This document shows positions 58,611 through 64,000 of a DNA stretch of 64,000 nt, piece by piece (within the stretch, counting starts at the first letter, position 1; every line of letters begins with the position of its first letter). The stretch comes from Vitis vinifera. Its lineage: Eukaryota > Streptophyta > Magnoliopsida > Vitales > Vitaceae. Made by a program: the position numbers and the translations under genes. The notes beneath the pieces are model-generated. The model did no database searches. It saw only the letters and a program-made list of their open reading frames with translations, and was not told the origin of the DNA. The stretch covers positions 7,269,001-7,333,000 of the forward strand of contig NC_081821.1 of assembly GCF_030704535.1 (NCBI RefSeq). Direction: 5' to 3'.

Positions 58611-59910
58611 ACAATGAGGAAATATGCCCCAGTGTGGCATGTCGCTGCAAATCTCAAACCGTTAGAGATGGCTGAAAGGGACTCTACGAGTCTCGATCAA
58701 CGCTCCACTGAGAGCTTATCTCGATGAAGAGCTCAGGAATAATGGTCAATGAGGCGAACACAATATCTCTCGGCTGAGTGACGAAAGCTATAACGGGTCT
58801 GCGAGAGAACGATCGTCTCCATGGCTAAAGGAGGGAAATATGCCCTAGTATGGCATCAGACGTACCCGATCCGTACTGATAACCCGAGAATAACACCATG
58901 GGGATGCGTAAAAGATCTAATATGTACCCCACTGAGATGGTGACGTGGGGGTCCAGGCACTCGACATAACTCCGTCCAAGAACTACGACTGTATCAGAGA
59001 GTAAGATCTGGCTGAAAGACTCAAAAGAGGCTCCTCGGAGTATCAGGATAAAATGGAATCGAATCATCAACTGACGTGTATCTCATAACTGAGGGTGGTC
59101 ATGCAAATCAGTGGGGAATATGCCCCAGTGTGGCATCGAGAAAAATCAGATGAGCTCAAGTCATCCATGCCTGCAACAGAGTCAAACCCACATATCAAAT
59201 AAAAGCGCGGACCTAGCTAGATGGCTCTCGATAGGCTCCACTAAGGAATCATCATGAGGATAGCCAATATATCATCATCTCTGCATATATCTCGCCAAAT
59301 AAGGATAAGCACGCGACTCCCTCAAGATCCGTAAATCTCATCCGAACCGAAATATGCCCCTGTATGGCATCGAAATGTATGATAGGCCGGAGATCAGATA
59401 GCATGGAATCATCTATCCTCGAACATGTGACCTCTGCTAAGATCCGTAAATCTCACCCAAAACGGAAATATGCCCCAGTATGGCATCAGGTGCGTGACAG
59501 GTCCGAAGAACAAATGTCATGAAATCATCCATCATCGCACATGCGACCTCCATGAAAGTCCGTAAATCTCATCCGAAACGGAAAATATGCCCCAGTATGG
59601 GCATCGGATGCACGACAGGTCAGAAATCGAGCGACACGAAATCATCTGTCATCGAACATGTAACAATGGTCGTCCGAATCCATAGCTGAATCATGCACAC
59701 ATGCCCAAAATGTACCTCCCAGGTGGAGAGGCATGATGGAATCCAAGTGTCGAGAAGTGCGGACCCGGCTGGGTGGATCTCAGAGGCTCCGTAAGATAAA
59801 CGATCATGTCCACGTCTCAATGAGCATCCAGTAAGTGATGGTCGCGCAAGTCCGTGAGGATCCATGAACCTCTAAATGAAATGGGATATGCCCCAGTGTG
59901 GTACCAGAGG
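58611..59910 (-). repeat. recurring ATATGCCCCAGTRTGGCAT motif and 116-bp repeats
   Basis: The motif occurs at about 58622, 58838, 59118, 59352, 59467, 59585 and 59886, all in one orientation. The copies at 59352, 59467 and 59585 belong to a tandem unit of 115-117 bp that also contains CCGTAAATCTCA and GAAATCATC words. On the element strand the motif reads as GGGGCATAT, like the polypurine tract. Confidence 0.85.
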
Positions 59911-61327
59911 TATGATAGGTCAAAAATCAGGTGACACCAAATCAATCATCATCAAACTCACGATCCTGGTAATCCGAACACAACTGAATCAGACCTACAC
60001 ATCAAAGAGGCGACTCCCAGAAGAAGAAGCATGACAATATCTAAATATCAACCAGATCTCAATCACCTGTCCAAGTAGAGGCTGCCGAAGACGACATCTG
60101 ATCCCATGGCCTCAGGGTGGTCTTAAGACACGGGACGTAACGTAGGCCAAGGTGATAGGGTGATAGAAACGAAAGGAAACTAGGCTTAAATACCCAATGA
60201 TCAAAAACTCATGCCCTCATATATGAAATGCAACATGTATAGTGAACCCCATGAGCCATGGACCTGAGAATGCCTAACGTGAATATGATATCGATAAGGA
60301 GACAAATGAAGCAAAATGAACTGGTAGTGATACGTGTAACGATGATGCGAAGTATCGAACCCGAGATGGGTCGCTGTAAGGGGAGAGTAAGATGTGAGGG
60401 GAATGAGATGAATCACAAGCAACGATGAAAACGACAGCGAAACAATGGATATGTGAAGAAAGGTAGTGATCGACTCAGATCAAACATGAAGTGAAGTCAC
60501 ATCAATAATGAATGTAATGATGGGAAGGACAATGACTCGGAGTCCTAAGGAGAAGGTCACTCATCTCTCTCACAAATAGATATAACGAAGCAATACAAAT
60601 AACATGGGATCTCAGAGAGCTCACATACGAACTCCCAATAACGAACATACTCGATAAAAATGACCCCCAGACATCAATATACATACCCAATGATCGAGAA
60701 CACTATGCACATACACACATGTGCTAATAATAATAATAATGATTTGATTTTTTTTTTTTTTTTTCTTTTTTACATATGTACAAATACGCGTACCCTGAAC
60801 GTGAACAAATGAACCCCAAAGATGATATCAATAACAAATGGACACACCCCCAAGTGATAAGGTAACAAACTCTCTCTGACGAGATGACCTTCTCAAACTA
60901 AGGATCTCTAAATCAGTGTCCGCGAGATAGATGGTGGAAATGATGTGACTACCCTCCATGTGATGAACTGAGGAGGCTCACCACCCAGGGTGAAGAGAAA
61001 TATGAAACAAACGAATAGTAGATAGGATAAGGAAGAAGAGACGAATAACATAACCAACAAGATGAGATGAAAATGCAGAGGTGCAGTGATAGGAAAAGAT
61101 AATGAGAAAAACATGCCTCTAGGTCCAAAGCTCATGAAACTACCAAACAATGCATGCATACATTAAAGGGCCCCTATCCCGGTGTGAAAATGTGAGCAAG
61201 GCGATAAGAAAGAAAGGCTATAATACGCATGTGAGGCACAATGGGCTAGCAAAGGACTATAATGTCAATAAAGGTAATAAGATATGAGCTAACCGAAATG
61301 AAGGCCACCCATCCTGCGACCATGGTC
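59911..61327 (-). other. 3' region of gypsy element 2 without recognised genes
   Basis: This lies between the repeat zone and pol. It includes a short TAA run followed by poly-T near 60725-60765. Open frames are short on both strands and carry no motifs. No antisense gene like that of element 1 is seen. Confidence 0.6.
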
Positions 61328-64000
61328 TCAAACATAGTACTTCTTTAGCTGATCCACATTGGTTGGCTCTGAGAATCGGTTTCCATCTAAATCCATCAAC
61401 CATGCAGCGCCCTCTGGGGTCAACTCCCTGATGAAATAAGGTCCGCTCCAGTTGGGTCTGAACTTCCCTCTAGGATCTCTGATCAATCCCCTGATGACTT
61501 TCAGAACCAAGTCACCTATCCGTAATGGTCTAGGCCTGACCCGCTTTTTGAAAGCGCGGGTCATCTTCCTCTGATACGCACGAACATGGTCTGCAGCTCT
61601 CAATCTCCTCTCATCTAGGAGATTGAGCTGATCAAATCGAGCCTGAGCCCAATCTGCCTCGGGAATCTGCTGCTCTAGTGCTACTCTCAACGAGCCCATC
61701 TCAATCTCAACGGGTAGCATCGCCTCCATGCCATATACCAAGGAGTAGGGTGTGGCGCCTGTAGAGGTGCGAAAAGAAGTCCGATAAGCCCACAATGCAA
61801 ATGGGAGCTTCTCTGACCAATCCTGAGAAGTCTCGACCATCCTCCGTAATATCCTCTTGATATTCTTATTCGCGGCCTCTACTGCCCCATTCGTCTGCGG
61901 CCTGTAAGCAGACGATCTATGATGCCGGATGCTGTATCTCTGTACTAAGGTGTCAACCTCTGCTCTGAAATGTACTCCTCTATCTGAAATCAACTCATGA
62001 GGGACTCCATAGCGGCAGATAATGTGTGATCTGATGAAACTAGCAACTCCAGCTGATGTCAACCTCGCATATGAAGCGGCCTCCACCCACTTGGTGAAGT
62101 AATCGATGGCGACCAGGATGAACTCATGACCATTGGAAGATTTCGGTGAAATCTTCCCGATGATATCAATACCCCAGACGGAAAATGGCCATGGTGAAGT
62201 CAAAGCGTGCAGCTCGGACGGTGGCACGTGAATGAGGTCCCCATGTATCTGACACTCGGGACATCTCTGAACAAACTGGCAGCAATCCGTCTCCATGGTC
62301 AACCAGAAGTAACCGGTCCTCATGATCTTACGAGCCAACATATGTCCTCCCATATGTGGTCCGCAGACTCCCGCATGAACCTCTCTCATCACTCGATCGG
62401 CAGAGGTGCGGTCCAAACATAATAGTAGCATCCCATCAGGCGATCGTCTATACAATGTCTCGCCATAGATGACGAATCGGGTAGCCAACTGTCTCAATGC
62501 TCTCTTATCCTTGGCCGTGGCAGCCTCAGGATATACGCCAAGTCTCAAGAAGTGATATATGTCATGGTACCAGGGCAGACCATCGTCTATCTCTGCATCA
62601 TCGATCAGGCAACAATAAGCAGGAGCGGATCTCGACTCGATCAACAAAGGTCGAACAGTGGCGTCAACGGGAATGTCGATCATGGAAGCTAGAGTAGCTA
62701 AAGCATCAGCAAACTGGTTCTGCGCTCTAGGCAGATGGGTATATCTCAAGTCACCAAATCTCCTAACCAGTAACTCCAAATATGCATGATAAGGCTTAAG
62801 CTTCACATCTCTAGTCTTCCACTCGCCCTGAACCTGTCTCAATACCAGATTGGAGTCACCAAACACCTCCATCTGCCTAATCCCGAGCTCGAGGGCCGTC
62901 TCTAATCCCAAGATACAAGCCTCATACTCAACAATGTTGTTCGTGGCAGGATGTCGATCCGAGAATGCCAAACGAACAGATCTGGGAATGTGATCACCGT
63001 GAGGGGATATCAACAAGACGCCTATCCCATATCCGGAATGGTTGGCCGCGCCATCAAAGTACATGCGCCAACCTGACAGACTAGTCACAGCAGCGACATC
63101 CTCGTCTGGAAAATCATCGTCAATAGCTCTGGCATCAGAAACTGGTAATGAGGCTAGATGATCTGCTACAATGCTCCCTCTGATGGACTTCTGAGTGACA
63201 TAATGGATGTCAAACTCAGTAAGAAGTACCAGCCATCTCATAAGGCGACCAACCAGAGCGGGTCTGTCAAACAAATATCTCAGAGGATCCAAGCGAGATA
63301 TCAAAGGCACGGAATACTCGGTCATGTAATGTCTCAACCGGCGAGTGGCCCAAACCAATGCCAAACAATAACGCTCAATCATGACATACCTCGTCTCGTA
63401 GTCTAACATCCTCTTACTCAAATAGTAAATGGCTCAATCCTTGCCCGAATCATCGAGCTGAGCTAACATGCAACCCAAGGCCACGTCTGATACGGACAAG
63501 TATAAGAGTAGAGGACGGCCTGGTGTAGGAGGCGCTAGAACTGGAGGCGACAACAAGTACTCCCTGATCCTCTCAAATGCGCGCTGACACTGATCATCCC
63601 AAACAGTAGGTTGACTCTTCCTCAAGAGTCGAAATATGGGCTCGCAGATGTCTGTCAATCTGGCTATGAATCTACTGATGTACTGAAGTCTGCCCAGGAA
63701 GCCTCTGACCTCTCTCTCTGTCCTCGGCGCAGGCATGTCAAGAATGGCTCTAATCTTGTCCGGATCTACCTCTATGCCTCGCTCACTGACCATGTATCCT
63801 AAGAGCTTCCCAAAAGTCACTCCGAAAGTGCACTTCTTGGGATTCAGTCTCAATCTGAACTGTCTGGTCCTCTCAAAGAACCTCTCAAGAGCTGCCAAAT
63901 GATCTGATCTATCTCGGGATTTCACTATCATGTCGTCTACGTAAACCTCGACATCCCGATGCATCATGTCATGGAAGAGTGTGGTCGCTGCTCTCTGATA
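61328..64000 (-). pseudogene. pol of gypsy element 2 (RT C-part, RNase H, second RNase H, integrase)
   Basis: Reading is open from the window edge down to 61328 except for one TGA at 63434-63436 (GKD-stop-AIYYLSKRML), probably a decayed CGA. Domains in order are: RT with YVDDMIVKS and LGYMVSERGIEV; RNase H with AIYYLSKRML and VADHLASLPV; second RNase H with MYFDGAANHSGYGIGVLL, NNIVEYEACILGL and FADALATLAS; integrase HHCC zinc region, IAIDYFTKWVEA-type first Asp, ISDRGVHF second Asp and NGAVEAANK Glu; and a C-terminal KFRPNWSGPYFI tail ending DQLKKYYV. No chromodomain is seen. With a single stop it is far better preserved than element 1 and may be recent. Confidence 0.93.

Larger units (their letters stand above)
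52809..64000 (-). mobile_element. Ogre/Tat-like Ty3/gypsy retrotransposon, cut by the window edge
   Basis: The 3' LTR (52809-56695), polypurine tract, a 4.6-kb repeat-rich 3' region and pol (from 61328 to the edge) are all on the minus strand. Pol has the dual RNase H of the Tat lineage. The LTR contains conserved words found in Ogre-like LTRs (TTGGAGTCGCCACTTATTTT, GTGACTCCTTGTTTTGG). The gag side and 5' LTR lie beyond 64000. It is a different family from the element at 30-41 kb. Confidence 0.9.

Overview
The window is plant nuclear DNA from a woody eudicot. Genes are spliced with GT-AG introns, introns are AT-rich, and the products include a light-harvesting protein of photosystem I, an alpha-expansin, a MIKC*-type MADS factor and chloroplast proteins. 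Large Ty3/gypsy elements of the Tat type are also present. The overall look suggests grapevine (Vitis), but the genus is an inference that I could not test.

Gene-rich left part (1-17 kb). A four-exon lipoate/octanoate ligase-like gene (+, 1662-4936) is followed by an eleven-exon AGL30-like MADS gene (+, 7959-12928). Convergent to it is Lhca4 (-, 13443-14453), then an alpha-expansin gene (-, 15759-16741). All coding exons were joined by hand and keep reading phase. Lhca4 has an adjacent G-box and GATAA element plus a second GATAAG pair upstream.

Middle part (17-30 kb). No protein gene is convincing here. A 600-bp segment rich in TGGGCC/T motifs is present twice (20.7 and 22.5 kb). Beyond it lies what reads as an independently transcribed C/D-box snoRNA cluster (24.2-24.9 kb), with site-II motifs and telo-boxes upstream. 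At 26.3-28.8 kb an old repeat occurs twice. One copy carries a solo LTR with a GTGCC target duplication, and the other preserves the empty site.

Retrotransposon 1 (30,216-41,233, minus strand). It is a complete but dead Tat-type gypsy element with an ACAGT target duplication, PBS, PPT, gag-protease-RT-RNase H-second RNase H-integrase, and a plus-strand antisense gene with its own TATA box. The antisense gene contains a 440-bp triplication, and one LTR has a 312-bp internal duplication.

Right gene island (42-50 kb). It holds an atypical chloroplast thioredoxin of the ACHT type (-, 42218-43362), a four-copy 304-bp tandem array, a six-exon chloroplast NDH-subunit gene (PNSB4/NDF6-like, -, 48204-49337) and a tRNA-Ile(AAT). 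A 727-bp PIF/Harbinger-type MITE follows at 51.2 kb.

Retrotransposon 2 (52,809 to beyond the right edge, minus strand). This is an Ogre/Tat-like element with a 3.9-kb LTR, a long 3' region of minisatellite and recurring PPT-like motifs, and a nearly open pol that runs off the window.

The host genes do not form a pathway, although three of the six encode predicted chloroplast proteins. Exon joins, repeat boundaries and target duplications were read directly. Family names rest on recognised motifs. rRNA complementarity of the snoRNAs uses remembered conserved rRNA sequence and should be checked by alignment.
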